This document shows positions 41,078 to 50,659 of a stretch of DNA of 50,709 nt, piece by piece. Below the pieces are notes generated by a model, which made no database searches, was not told the DNA's origin, and saw only the letters and a program-made list of their open reading frames with translations. The DNA is taken from contig NZ_WWJX01000141.1 of NCBI RefSeq assembly GCF_009865215.1, forward strand, positions 1 to 50,709, written 5' to 3'. Each line of letters begins with the position of its first letter. Within the stretch, counting starts at the first letter, position 1. A program made the position numbers and the translations under genes. Source of the stretch: Streptomyces sp. SID3343. GTDB taxonomy: Bacteria > Actinomycetota > Actinomycetes > Streptomycetales > Streptomycetaceae.

Positions 41078-43527
41078 TGCGCCTCCTGGTACAACTGCTG
41101 CTCAAGATCACGCACGGCCTTGAAATAGGTCTCGCGGGTTCCGAAGGCTCGTATGAGCTCCAGGGGGCCGCCCATCGAGCGGAAGGGCTCCACTCGCAGC
41201 ACTCCGATGTCCTCCATCGAGCGCACGCCGGACTCGACGTACTTTTCCAGCAGCGCCTCCAGCACGGAGCGCATCTGGCCCTGGTACTTGCCAAGGTAGC
41301 CGTTCGCGTGGACTGCTGCGGTGCGCTGCCGACGCTCGATCGGCTGACGTTTGTAGGCAACATCGAGCGCCATGTCGAATGGATCAAGCGCTAGGCCTGA
41401 CTGTTCCACCAGATCTTCCAGCGGTATGCCGGCGTCCACCAGCTCGTCGAGAAGAGCCGACCGCTGATCCGCAGCCGACCAAGCGCTCACGAAGGCATCT
41501 GCGGTCGGGTACCGCTCCAACAGGCCACGGCGGACGAACTCTTTGAGGTTGGAGGTGAGCGGCTTGCCGTCCGCCCCGAGCATCTGCACCTGTTCGCCGA
41601 TGATCGTCACGGCCTGGCCGCTGACCACGATCCGCTTGCGACGGGCGTTGCGCTCTCCCGGCCGCTCGACCCACTGCTCCGGACCTTGGTCGTCCTCGCC
41701 TTCACCCGCGGTCTCGTCGACGTCGTCCAGCTCTTGCACGGCATCGCTCATGTCGCCGTCGGGCGGCAACTCGTAGACCTTGACCGGATCACCGTCAAAG
41801 TCCTTGTCAGCAAACAGCTTGGTGACGTTCTTGAAGTCCATGATCACGAAGAACCACTTGTCGTAGTCCGTCCGCACGCGGGTACCGCGGCCGATCATCT
41901 GCTTGAAGTCGGTCATGCTCTCGACGCGGTTGTTCAGCACGATGAGCTTGCAGGTCTGGGCGTCGACGCCAGTCGCGAGGAGCTTGGATGTCGTCGCAAT
42001 GACCGGGTAGGGCATCTCCGGGTCGATGAAGTTGTCGAGTTCCTGCTTGCCCTGCTGGTCGTCGCCGGTGATCTGCATGACGTAGCGGGAGTCCTTACGG
42101 ACCTCATCGGCGTTGAGGTTGGCCAGTATCCGGCGCATGCGGTTGGCGTGCGGGATGTCCTGGCAGAAGACAATCGTCTTGGCGTAGCGGTCCGTGCTCT
42201 TCAGGTACTCGGTGACGCGCTCGGCAACCCGCTTGTCGCGCTCCGGGAAGACGATCGAGTCGTCGATGTCCTCGCCGGTGTAGTGCCTATCGGGGATCAG
42301 CGTCTCGGAGTCGTCGACTTGCCCCTCCTCCGGCCGCCAGCCGAAGGTGTCGACGTCGAGCGCTGTGCGGATGACCTTGTACGGTGCCAGGAAGCCGTCA
42401 TCGATGCCCTGCTTCAGCGAGTAGGTGTAGAGCGGGTCGCCGAAGTAGTCGCTGTTGCTGACGGTCTTGGTCTCCTTGGGCGTTGCCGTCATGCCCAGCT
42501 GAACGGCCGAGCCGAAGTACTCCAGGATGCCGCGCCAGGCACTGTCTTCCCGAGCACTCCCTCGATGGCACTCGTCGACGATGATCAGGTCGAAGAAGTC
42601 GGGCGAGAACTGCTTGTAGACGTTGTCGATCTCCTCGGTGCCAGTCACCGCCTGGTACAGGGAGAGGTACAGCTCGAAACTCTTGTCAACGACCTTGCTG
42701 CCCCCGCCGTCCGGGTCGTCGGCGTTGGCCACCTTGGATATGGTGCCGCGCGAGGCGCTGAGCTTGGCCATGCGGCCCTTGAACATGGCGAAGTCGTTCA
42801 TCATGGTCTGGTCGATCAGGATGTTGCGGTCTGCCAGGAAGAGCACGCGGGCCTGACTCTTACCCGGGCTGATTGCCTGGAAGGACTCCATGAACCGCCA
42901 GACGATCTGCGCGGCAGTGTAGGTCTTGCCCGTCCCGGTGGCCATGACGAGCAACAGGCGCTTCTGCTCCTTGGCGATCGCTTCCATGGTGCGGTTGACC
43001 GCGATCCGCTGGTAGTAGCGCGGGCGGCGTCCCGACCCGTCGTCATGGAACTGCCCCGCGATCACCGGTTCGTCGGCGTCCTCGATGCCCTTCCACCGCT
43101 TGTACAGCTGATAGAGGGCTTCAGGCGAGGGGAACTGCTCCAGCGGGATCTCGACCTCGACGTCGGGCCGGCTGCCGGTGCGGTCGTGCCACATGAAGGA
43201 GTCGCCGTTGCTGGTGAAGACCGAGGGCACGTCGAGCTGCTCGGCGTACTCGATCGCCTGCTGCATCCCGTCGCCCGGCTCGTGCTTGTTGTCCTTGGCC
43301 TCGACCACGGCGATCGGAAGGTCGAGACGCCACTCAAGCAGGTAGTCGACCTTCTTGGGCTTCTTGCGCACACCCTTCTTGCCGACTACCTGGATGCGTC
43401 CGGCAGAGAAGTAGTAGTACTCCTCGCGGAGCGACGTCAGGGGCCAACCGGCGGTACTCAGGGCGGGCGTGATGTACCGGGTACGGATCTCCGCCTCGGT
43501 CAGCTGGGACTTGTCTGAATCGCTCAC
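41074..43527 (-). CDS. hsdR: Type I restriction endonuclease subunit R
   Basis: An 817-aa translocase-nuclease of the EcoEI-like size class. The PD-(D/E)xK nuclease is near the N-terminus (Asp61 in KVDYLLEWRLDL, Glu76-Ala-Lys78 in VVEAKDN). The SF2 helicase has Walker A VMATGTGKT (194-202), DECHRG, TATPKETKT and the motif VI-like QMIGRGTRVRTDYDK. The C-terminal region binds HsdM. Start GTG 43527. First gene of the hsdR-hsdM-hsdS operon, reading leftward; all three are coupled by overlaps. Confidence 0.95.
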   Translation of the reverse strand: MSDSDKSQLTEAEIRTRYITPALSTAGWPLTSLREEYYYFSAGRIQVVGKKGVRKKPKKVDYLLEWRLDLPIAVVEAKDNKHEPGDGMQQAIEYAEQLDVPSVFTSNGDSFMWHDRTGSRPDVEVEIPLEQFPSPEALYQLYKRWKGIEDADEPVIAGQFHDDGSGRRPRYYQRIAVNRTMEAIAKEQKRLLLVMATGTGKTYTAAQIVWRFMESFQAISPGKSQARVLFLADRNILIDQTMMNDFAMFKGRMAKLSASRGTISKVANADDPDGGGSKVVDKSFELYLSLYQAVTGTEEIDNVYKQFSPDFFDLIIVDECHRGSAREDSAWRGILEYFGSAVQLGMTATPKETKTVSNSDYFGDPLYTYSLKQGIDDGFLAPYKVIRTALDVDTFGWRPEEGQVDDSETLIPDRHYTGEDIDDSIVFPERDKRVAERVTEYLKSTDRYAKTIVFCQDIPHANRMRRILANLNADEVRKDSRYVMQITGDDQQGKQELDNFIDPEMPYPVIATTSKLLATGVDAQTCKLIVLNNRVESMTDFKQMIGRGTRVRTDYDKWFFVIMDFKNVTKLFADKDFDGDPVKVYELPPDGDMSDAVQELDDVDETAGEGEDDQGPEQWVERPGERNARRKRIVVSGQAVTIIGEQVQMLGADGKPLTSNLKEFVRRGLLERYPTADAFVSAWSAADQRSALLDELVDAGIPLEDLVEQSGLALDPFDMALDVAYKRQPIERRQRTAAVHANGYLGKYQGQMRSVLEALLEKYVESGVRSMEDIGVLRVEPFRSMGGPLELIRAFGTRETYFKAVRDLEQQLYQEAQ

Positions 43528-43747
43528 GCGGAGATTCTACGGACCACCACCGACAGTCACGAGAATGGCGCACGGCCCGGCGCCGTGGGTACATCGCGGA
43601 GCCAGAGCGGAGGCGCACACCCCTGGGGCTGGTTGCCGACTGACCACCAACTCGGTGCCGGCCGCCGGAGGCCATCCTCTATTTTCTCTCTTTGCTTGCG
43701 CACTCTCCTTTCTTATGATTATGTTCTCGTTGGAGAGAGGAGGCGCT

Positions 43748-44158
43748 ATGTCTGAGGCAATCGAGGTGGACGCGCAGACCTACCGGTCGCTGGAGTTCGC
43801 AGCCCGCATGAGCGGCTGTACGGCGGGCGAGGTAGTGGCACGGCTGGTGGTGGAGGCCAGCATGCCCACCCCTGCTGCGAGGGAGAAAACGGAGCTGCCG
43901 GAATCGGACAACAGCGTGACGGTGTACGCGGATTACGAGGGGCGCCGCACGCAGGGCAGCTACGACCCGAGGACGACGCGGATCGACGTCACGTCGGGTC
44001 CGCTCAGCGGGCAGAGCTTCAAGACGCCGACGGGTGCGGCCCGCGCCGTGGTGGCGCACTACAAGCCGGGTGTCAGCCCCAACCGCAACGGCTGGTCGTT
44101 CTGGGTGCTGGACGACGGCTCCGGGAAGCTCCTGCAGAGCATCCGGGGGACGTCGTGA
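43748..44158 (+). CDS. RAMA/DUF4357-like protein
   Basis: A 136-aa protein. Residues 1-45 resemble a short ribbon-helix or HTH-like helical unit (YRSLEFAARMSGCTAGEVVA). The C-terminal half reads VYADYEGRRTQGSYD, then FKTPTGAARAVVAHY and NRNGWSFWVLDDGSGKLL, typical of RAMA/DUF4357 domains associated with restriction and nuclease systems and thought to read modified DNA. ATG 43748 has GAGAGGAGG 8 bp upstream. It lies divergent from hsdR (220 bp), consistent with a defence function, and overlaps a decayed gene at its stop. Confidence 0.65.
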   Translation: MSEAIEVDAQTYRSLEFAARMSGCTAGEVVARLVVEASMPTPAAREKTELPESDNSVTVYADYEGRRTQGSYDPRTTRIDVTSGPLSGQSFKTPTGAARAVVAHYKPGVSPNRNGWSFWVLDDGSGKLLQSIRGTS

Positions 44159-44480
44159 CCAGCGCAGCGGAGCGGCAGTTCCACCGCACCATGGTGCTGT
44201 GGGCGTGGAGCGCCTCAAGCGGGAGATCAGGTAAAACGCGACCCGCTTCATGGAGATGGTCGGCGCACTGGGCGGTACCGAAGCCGCCCGCCAGTTACTG
44301 CGCGGGCGCGACGCTTCGGACGGCTTCACCACCCTCTGGGAGCACGGGCGGCTGGAAATGAGCGTCGAGGCGTTCGTGCTGCTGCCGAGGTACCAGGGAC
44401 TGTTCACCGAGGAGTAGCTGGAGACCGCCCGGCGGCTGCGCGAGCGCCGATTCGACGTCGAGCGGTTTCTGCGCGCATCC
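44155..44480 (+). pseudogene. Decayed gene of a common actinobacterial hypothetical family
   Basis: GTG 44155 overlaps the previous stop. The frame first reads AERQFHRTMVLW, then shifts to VERLKREIR-stop-NATRFMEMVGALGGTEAARQ, continuing DGFTTLWEHGRLEMSVEAFV and LLPRYQGLFTEE-stop-LETARRLRERRFDVERFL. So one frameshift plus stops TAA 44232 and TAG 44415 interrupt it. The intact family (roughly KREIGYNATRFLQML...DGFTELWERGRLDLTVEA) is usually encoded right after this kind of small gene. Function unknown. Confidence 0.7.
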
Positions 44481-44533
44481 ACACAAGCCCCCCGGCGTGG
44501 GTCGCGTCGGACCCATCCCAGACTGGCTGATCC

Positions 44534-45250
44534 ATGCCCGCCACCTGCGTCTTCTGCGGCTCCGCCGACACCCTAACCGGCGAGCATGTGCTCGGGGACT
44601 GGCTGAGCAAGATTGGCCTTGATCCCGTGCCACACCGCGCTCACGGCCATGCTGGTATCGCCTGGAGAGGACCGAGACAAGGGCTACGGGCTCCCAGCCC
44701 TCGGAGTACCGAGAGCTGTATGTCCTGCGCTACGAGGCTCGCCCGCCTTCCGCCAGCCGGTTCTGGATCGGGCGTACGAAGGCGTGCGCGGCTGGTCGTG
44801 CGGGTGACGCCGCTGGCGGTATGCATCGATGCTCTGCCTGAACCTGACCAGCCGAAGGGCTATGCCATGACCGTCGTGCTCGGGCAGCTTGTGCTGTATG
44901 GAGTGCGGTTAACGACACCAAGCCTCAAGGTCCGCGTGTCCATTCGGCTGCTTCAGTTCTGGCCGCCAGAGGGGCCAGTCACCTGGCCGAGCGGGACGCC
45001 CCTACACGATGACGGGTTCCTGGACTTCGCCGAGGGCAAGGACTTCCGCTCGACCGAGCAGCACATCGAGCTGCAACCCTGGCAGCCGGCGACTGAGCTG
45101 ACGCCGAGCCTGGATGCAGGTGGCGTGGTCGAGCTGCCGACGATCTGCGGCAAGCCCGTCGTGTACTACCCTGCCGCACTCGTCGGCGAGGCGAAGCACG
45201 ATCGGTTCTACGCCTTTGGGGCGGCGTGCGAGTGCCCATGGCCTACCTGA
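44534..45250 (+). CDS. HNH-like/zinc-binding hypothetical protein, possibly internally damaged
   Basis: A 238-aa frame from ATG 44534. The N-terminus CVFCGSADTLTGEHVLGDWL matches CxxC...EHV starts of small HNH-type proteins of defence and mobile regions. Residues ~35-90 are Arg/Ser-rich and look out of frame, whereas the end (LRLLQFWPPEGPVTWPSG-like and ELPTICGKPVVYYPAALVGE) looks genuine again. Compensating frameshifts or an internal scramble are suspected. Nuclease activity is not demonstrated by the motif alone. Confidence 0.45.
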   Translation: MPATCVFCGSADTLTGEHVLGDWLSKIGLDPVPHRAHGHAGIAWRGPRQGLRAPSPRSTESCMSCATRLARLPPAGSGSGVRRRARLVVRVTPLAVCIDALPEPDQPKGYAMTVVLGQLVLYGVRLTTPSLKVRVSIRLLQFWPPEGPVTWPSGTPLHDDGFLDFAEGKDFRSTEQHIELQPWQPATELTPSLDAGGVVELPTICGKPVVYYPAALVGEAKHDRFYAFGAACECPWPT

Positions 45251-45415
45251 TCCACACCGAGCCGGATGGCGCCCATTGCAGGGGGCCGCGAGCAACGTAG
45301 AAGGCATCTCAGAGCTATACGAGGCACCCGGGTGAGGAGCCCGAGATTGAGGACGATGATGGCAGCTTCTGGTGCAAACGGCTGCCGAGCCAACCCAGCG
45401 GAAGATGGAGCCGTT

Positions 45416-46375
45416 ATGCGTCGTAAATTCTCCGCCAAGGTCGCCACTATCGGGGTGACCCGCACCAAGCTCGCCGTCGAGGACGAGCTGGAGTGGCTGT
45501 TCCGCGAGCAGCCCACCGAGGACTACGGCATTGACGCGCATGCCGAGGTTGTCGACGGCGAGGACGTCCGTGGTCGGCTGCTGGCGCTGCAGATCAAGAG
45601 CGGCGCGAGCTGGTTCAAGGACACCGGGCCAGGCGGCTGGTGGTTCCGGCCGGACGCCGAACACGTGGCTTACTGGCTCAACCACTCTTTGCCGGTGGCC
45701 GTGGTGCTGTACCACCCGGAGACTCAGCGCTGCCACTGGCAGTTGGTGAATCGCCAGACGCTCCAAGAGACGTCCAAGGGCGGCTGGAAGCTGCTTGTGC
45801 CGGAAGCCCAGATGCTGGATGCGAGTGCCCGAAAGACCCTGCGGAAGGCTGCCGAGGGCGACCCATACGAGCTGCGTATCCGTGAACTACAGCTGGCCAA
45901 GCCCTGGATGGAGCTGCTGGCCGGCGGCAAGCGATTGGTGGTGGAAATGGAGGAGTGGGTCAACAAGAGTTCAGGGCGAGGCGACATCTCACTGGGTGTA
46001 GATACCGAAGACGGCAAGGAACTCGAGAAGTTGGCCAGTTGGGGCGTGTTCCTCGGCTTCGCCGGCTACGCCGAGGTGGTGCCGAAGCTGTTCGCGTGGG
46101 CTGACGCCCACGTGCACCCGGAGACGTACGACGGGACAGAGTATCTCCAGTACAGAGCAGACTGCTGTATTTGGGCCGACGAGTACGAGCCCTTCGCAGA
46201 AGTGCCGTTCGAGGAATGGAAACGGGGTCTGGATACGGAACGTATTCGGCCGTACCGAAATGGTGGCGGCGAGGTCGACTTCTACCGGCTTGAACTGACG
46301 CTCAACGAGCTAGGCAAGGCCTTCCTGGTGGTGGATAGATTTGGGGCGGAAGGTGGGAGGTTGCCCATTGGGTAG
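45416..46375 (+). CDS. DUF4365 domain protein
   Basis: A 319-aa protein starting at ATG 45416 with GGAG 5 bp ahead. Its N-terminal half is the DUF4365 fold, related to PD-(D/E)xK nucleases: EDYGIDAHAEVVDGEDVRGR, LLALQIKSGASWF, YWLNHSLPVAVVLYHPETQR and CHWQLV. The D...QIK arrangement matches the expected active-site strand. The C-terminal half is acidic and aromatic-rich without a known domain. DUF4365 proteins recur in defence islands; here it lies between the hsd operon and an insertion sequence. A nuclease role is inferred. Confidence 0.75.
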   Translation: MRRKFSAKVATIGVTRTKLAVEDELEWLFREQPTEDYGIDAHAEVVDGEDVRGRLLALQIKSGASWFKDTGPGGWWFRPDAEHVAYWLNHSLPVAVVLYHPETQRCHWQLVNRQTLQETSKGGWKLLVPEAQMLDASARKTLRKAAEGDPYELRIRELQLAKPWMELLAGGKRLVVEMEEWVNKSSGRGDISLGVDTEDGKELEKLASWGVFLGFAGYAEVVPKLFAWADAHVHPETYDGTEYLQYRADCCIWADEYEPFAEVPFEEWKRGLDTERIRPYRNGGGEVDFYRLELTLNELGKAFLVVDRFGAEGGRLPIG

Positions 46376-46474
46376 TCTCCCGAGTCCACGGCAAGGCACC
46401 GAGAAGGTTGCTGGGTATTTCTCGGCACGGCGAAGACGTCCTCAAGCGGATCACACAGGACGACTACCGGCCTC

Positions 46475-48136
46475 CTAAGGGCTTGCAGATGATTAACACG
46501 CCGGTTTGATCTTCATTCGGATTGGCTGCCTGCGCGAGTACGCGATCGTGGAGGTGGGCCAGTTCGGCGGGTGGGGCTGTTGCGGATGGGATGGCGGTCC
46601 CGTGTCGGTCGAGCGATTTCCTGATCTTGTGGAAGGTGCGGTGCACGGCGGCTCGGCTGCTGCCGAACAGCACGGCGAGGGGTTCCGCGGGAAGACCGAG
46701 CCGCACGTGGAGCACGGCGGCCAGGACCTGGTCGGGGAAGGGGAGTTTGGGCGGGCGGGGCCCATCCCGGTGCCGGGATGCATGTCGTGAAGGGCGGCCG
46801 GTTCGGCAGTCAGAATGTCCAGTTGAGACCGGGGCGTTCCGGTCAGTGCGGGATTGGACAAGGCGTTCCGGTCCCATTCCGCAGCCGGGAGTTCATCCCC
46901 GGCCGTGGTGGCGGCGCCCGCCAGTTCCAGTCGCCGTGGAAGGTGTGTCGGGTCAGGGGCAATGCGGCCATGTCGGCGTCGCCGATTTTGACGCCGGTCG
47001 GATATGTGCCGGTGTCAAGTTCGGCGTGGACGGTGAGGCCGCCGCGGCTGGTGGTCGCGGCGATGGTCCGCACGATGACATCGTGGCTGGTCAGCGGGCG
47101 GCCGCGCCAGTTCATGGTGATGTGGGAGAACAGCCGCTTGTTCCACTTCGAGGTGCCCGGCGGCAGGTGGCATACGGTGATCGTCAGCCCGGTCTCGGCG
47201 GCCAGGGCTGCCACTTCGATCTTCCAGGCTCGGGTCCGATAGCCGTTGGAGCCACCGGCGTCGGCGGTGATCAGCAGCTTCGTCGCGGCCGGGTGGGTGT
47301 CCCGGCCCCGGCCGTGCCACCAGCGGCGGATCGAGGCGACCGCGAACGCGGCGGTGTCGCGGTCACAGCCCACGTTCACCCAGCCGGCATTGGTCGCGAC
47401 GTCGTGGATCCCGTACGGAACAACCTTGCCGAGCAGACCTTCACCGGCTTGCCTGCGGGCTGCCACTCCCGGCCACTGTTCTTGAATTTCGCCGACGAGT
47501 TCCCTCTTCTTGGTGTCCACGCTGATCACCGGCTGGTCGGCGTCCCGGTGCCCGCGGGCCTGCTCGTTGAGGTACCGGAACTGTTCGTCCCGGTCCGGGC
47601 GCTGCTTCCCTTCCAGGGTCTTGACGTTGCCCTGCAGGCTGAAGCCCTACTCCCGCAGCAGGTCTGCGACGGTGTCGGCCGATATCCGGTGGCCCTGCCC
47701 GGTGAGCGCGGCGGCCAGCCGGCGGGTGGACTTCGTCGTCCACCGCAACGGCGACATCGGATCACCCCGCACATCCGGCTCCACCAGCGTCAACAGCGCC
47801 GACCGCACACCCGGGTCCGGATCGACCACCCGCTTGCGGCCTCCGTCCGCGCGGCGCACCCGCCCCAACGGAGTCCCGCCCGACTCCAACTCGGCCCCAC
47901 CTTTCGAAACGGTCGCCTCGCTGGCGCCCGCCGCCCGGGCCACCGCCCGAATCCCGCCATGTCCCAGGGTCCGGGCTTCCGCCCCTATCGCCAGACGACG
48001 TTGCCGCTCGTCCAGGTGTGGGAGCAACACCGAAAATTTTCCCGCGAGTTGAGATCGCGTCCCCTCTGATATGCCCATACCAGATCAACGAGCCTCGGAG
48101 CAGGAAGCAACACGTTAATCATCTGCAAGCCCTTAG
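46475..48136. mobile_element. ISAzo13-like insertion sequence with 23-bp terminal inverted repeats
   Basis: The left end CTAAGGGCTTGCAGATGATT-AAC (46475-46497) is repeated in perfect inverted form at 48114-48136, bounding a ~1.66-kb element. It contains one minus-strand transposase gene, now broken. No target duplication is obvious from the flanks. It separates the DUF4365 gene from the recombinase remnant. Confidence 0.85.
46493..48078 (-). pseudogene. ISAzo13-family transposase, disrupted
   Basis: From GTG/ATG near 48078 the frame encodes RQRRLAIGAEARTLGHGGIR, RWTTKSTRRLAAALTGQGH and ISADTVADLLRE, then an amber stop at 47647; the same frame continues GFSLQGNVKTLEGKQRPDRD, ISVDTKKRELVGE, LLITADAGGSNGYRTRAWK, HLPPGTSKWNKRLFSHI and ends near 46843. 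The C-terminal helical domain continues in two other frames (NPALTGTPRSQLDILTAEP, then LPFPDQVLAAVLHVRLGLPA to RTFHKIRKSL). One nonsense mutation plus two frameshifts make it inactive. Confidence 0.82.
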
Positions 48137-48243
48137 TTGAGGCATAGGGCGCTCAGCCGCGCTCGGATCGGAATGCCCCGTCGCTCAAACGAGTGTGTAG
48201 CCGTCAATATTGCCCTCGTAGATTCTGACCTAAAGCTTGTGGC

Positions 48244-49815
48244 ATGAAGCGCCTACATAAGCGCAGCGAACGCGGCCCTCCGGACGAGCGAATGCGCCCC
48301 CTTCCTATATCGAGAGGCGACACTATGCGCATACTCCTCGACCCCTCTGCCAAGACCGCCGACCGTCCCGGACTGCAAGCGATGCTCGGCTTCATCGGTG
48401 AACTGGGTGCCATCAGCTACCTCATCGTGGACAAGATTGACCGGCTCGCCCGCAACTGTGAAGACGACGTGCTGATCTACATGGCCGTACGCAAGGCCGA
48501 AGCACAGTTAGTCTCTTGAACATCGACAAGACACCCTCGGGCAAGCTCCTGCACGGGATCATGGCCGGCATCGCCGAGTTTTACTCCGCCAACCTGGCCT
48601 CAGAGGCCAAGAAGGGTATGCGGCAGAAGGTCAAGTCCGGCGGTACGCCGGGCCACGCGCCTCTCGGCTACCGCAACGTCCCGTGAACGCATCGACTGGC
48701 GCGAGATTCGTACTGTCGCCGTCGATCCCGAGCGAGCACCGCTCATCCAGTGGACGTTCAGCGCATACGCCACCGGAGCTTGGACTATGCGCCGGCTCAC
48801 CGACGAGCTCAACCGTCGAGAGCTGCGCATCCTGGCCACGAAGAAGCTCTCGGAACGCCCGTTGTGCTACCAGCACATCGACAAGATGCTCGTCAATCGC
48901 TACCACACCGGCTTCGTCGGGTACGAGGGCGTCTGGTACGACGACCGGCATCCGGCGCTCATCGACACTGTGACCTTCGAGCAGGTACAAGCCGTTCGGA
49001 CCGCTCGCGCTGCGGCGCGGGAGAAGGTCCAGAAGCACCCGCACCACCTCAAGGGCTCGATCTTCTGCGGTCGGTGCCGTGGTCGGTTCGGTGTCACGAA
49101 CGCACGTAATCGCTGGGGCACGATCTACCTGTACTTCTACTGCCTCGGCCGCGCCAAGAGGAAGGACTGCACCCGGTCAACGATCCTGATCGCTGACGTC
49201 GAGGTGGCCGTCGCGGACTACTGGTCCCGCGCCCAGCTCACCGAAACCCGCATCGCGGCCATCCGCGAGCAGGTCATGGCCGCGCTCGTCGGCCGACAGC
49301 ACATCAACCGAGCCGAACTCGACCGACGGGAGAAGCGCCGGAAGACATTGCAGAACGAACAGCTCAAGCTGATCGAGATGCGCTACGCCGACGCCATCTC
49401 GCTCGAACATCCGAAGTCTGAGCAGGAACGCATCACCCGCGAGCTTGCCCAAGCACAGCAGGTCATCGACCAGTGCTCGACCGAGATCGAGGCTGTCATG
49501 AAGGTGGTCGAGGAGGCGCTACTGCTCTGCGCCAACGCGCATCGGCTGTACCTCGGCGCTCCGCCCGACGTCCGCCGACAGCTCAACCAAGCCTTCTTCG
49601 CCCGCCTCTGGATCATGGACGACCAAGTGCAGGGCGCAGACCTCACCGAAGGCTTCGCCCACCTTCTCGCCTCCGACCTTCCGGCAGGGCCGGCAGAGCC
49701 GAAGGACGCGAAGAGACGAAGATCGAAACCCGCGCGCGTTCCGCCAAGGGGTGCGGGCGACCCACTGGCGCGCAACGCGCCAATCTGGAACCAGGGCGGC
49801 CTAGGGGCGCCATAG
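48244..49815 (+). pseudogene. Decayed large serine recombinase (integrase)
   Basis: Piece 1 (48244-48519) keeps part of the resolvase domain, TADRPGLQAMLGFIGELG and LIVDKIDRLARNCEDDVLI, but lacks the catalytic-serine start. Piece 2 continues in another frame, NIDKTPSGKLLHGIMAGIAEF to GHAPLGYRNV. Piece 3 (to 49815) is the recombinase domain IQWTFSAYATGAWTMRRLTD, the zinc ribbon SIFCGRCRGRFGV...YFYCLGRAKRKDC and a long coiled coil ending in a basic tail. At least two frameshifts and an N-terminal loss are present. It was probably the integrase of the island. Confidence 0.82.
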
Positions 49816-49850
49816 AGGGTCCGAACGGCCCACTTCCCGCCGATACGACA

Positions 49851-49878
49851 AACCCCGGACCCAACCGGGACCGGGGTT
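49851..49878 (-). terminator. Hairpin downstream of tRNA-Leu
   Basis: AACCCCGG (49851-49858) pairs with CCGGGGTT (49871-49878). Read on the minus strand it follows the tRNA 3' end by 15 bp and is trailed by TGTCG. It probably terminates the tRNA transcript and, in the other direction, sits just after the recombinase remnant. Confidence 0.55.
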
Positions 49879-49893
49879 CAAACATGACCGTTT

Positions 49894-49980
49894 TGGTGTC
49901 CGAGGGGGGACTTGAACCCCCAAGCCCTTTCGGGCACTAGCACCTCAAGCTAGCGCGTCTGCCAATTCCGCCACCCGGAC
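49894..49980 (-). tRNA. tRNA-Leu (anticodon GAG)
   Basis: The minus strand folds as a class II tRNA: acceptor GTCCGGG with CTCGGAC (one G-U), a D-arm GGCGGAATTGGCAGACGCG, anticodon stem GCTAGC/GCTAGT around loop TTGAGGT (anticodon GAG), a long variable arm TGCCCGAAAGGGCT and the T-arm GGGGGTTCAAGTCCCCC, followed by A and an encoded CCA. It is intact and may mark the right edge of the defence island. Confidence 0.95.
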
Positions 49981-50047
49981 TGGGTGGTCGACCGCGTTTT
50001 TGCGCTGCGGCGACGTGGAGAACCATATCAAACATCCAGGTGAGGGC

Positions 50048-50659
50048 TTACCCGGTGGGGTCGGGGGGTACGGGGCAGCCCGTTACGGAGGTGGCTTGGC
50101 TGTGGAGGGCGTGTAGGACTTGGGTGCGGGTGAGGCGGCCGGAGAGGACGTCCATTTGGCGGCCGTCTTCCAGGGCTACGAAGTTTTCGGCCAGGAGGCG
50201 GGCGTTGTCGGTCAGGTGGAAGTGGCCTTGGGCTTGGCCGAGGACGAAGACGCCGTAGTAGACGGCGATTTGGCGTTCGCCGAGGGTGTTGTCCAGGGCT
50301 GCTACGCGGGGGTCGCGCAGGCTCATGGGCCAGAATTCGAAGAGAAGGCGGGGGAGGGTGTCCTCCGGGCCGGTGGCGACGCCCGAGGAGATGACGGTGC
50401 GTAGGCGGTCGCGGGCGTCGGTGAGGAGGTCGACGGCTTCTTCGCGTTGGCGGCAGAAGCGGTCGATCGCGTTGCGGTAGGTCTCCTGGAGGAGGTCGTC
50501 GACCGCGTCGTAGTAGTACAGGACGGCGCCCGAGGTCAGGCCCGCCTCGTCGGCGATGTCGCGGAGGCGCAGGTCGGCGAGGCCGCGGCTGAGGACGGCG
50601 CGTTCGGTTGCCGCGGCGATCTGGGCTCGGCGGCCTTGTTGGTCCTTGCGTCTGGCCAT
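50048..50659 (-). CDS. TetR/AcrR family transcriptional regulator
   Basis: A 203-aa repressor. The N-terminal helix-turn-helix is RAQIAAATERAVLSRGLADL then RLRDIADEAGLTSGAVLYYY (residues ~10-50), the standard TetR pattern with YYY at the recognition-helix end. The C-terminal ligand-binding/dimer domain is helical with no family-specific signature visible. ATG 50659 is close to the window end, so its regulated neighbour may lie beyond. No palindromic operator is evident in the 50 bp available. Confidence 0.9.
   Translation of the reverse strand: MARRKDQQGRRAQIAAATERAVLSRGLADLRLRDIADEAGLTSGAVLYYYDAVDDLLQETYRNAIDRFCRQREEAVDLLTDARDRLRTVISSGVATGPEDTLPRLLFEFWPMSLRDPRVAALDNTLGERQIAVYYGVFVLGQAQGHFHLTDNARLLAENFVALEDGRQMDVLSGRLTRTQVLHALHSQATSVTGCPVPPDPTG

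Noticed and set aside
41686-43518. A 610-codon plus-strand frame opposite hsdR
   Set aside because: Shadow of hsdR; no recognisable domain.
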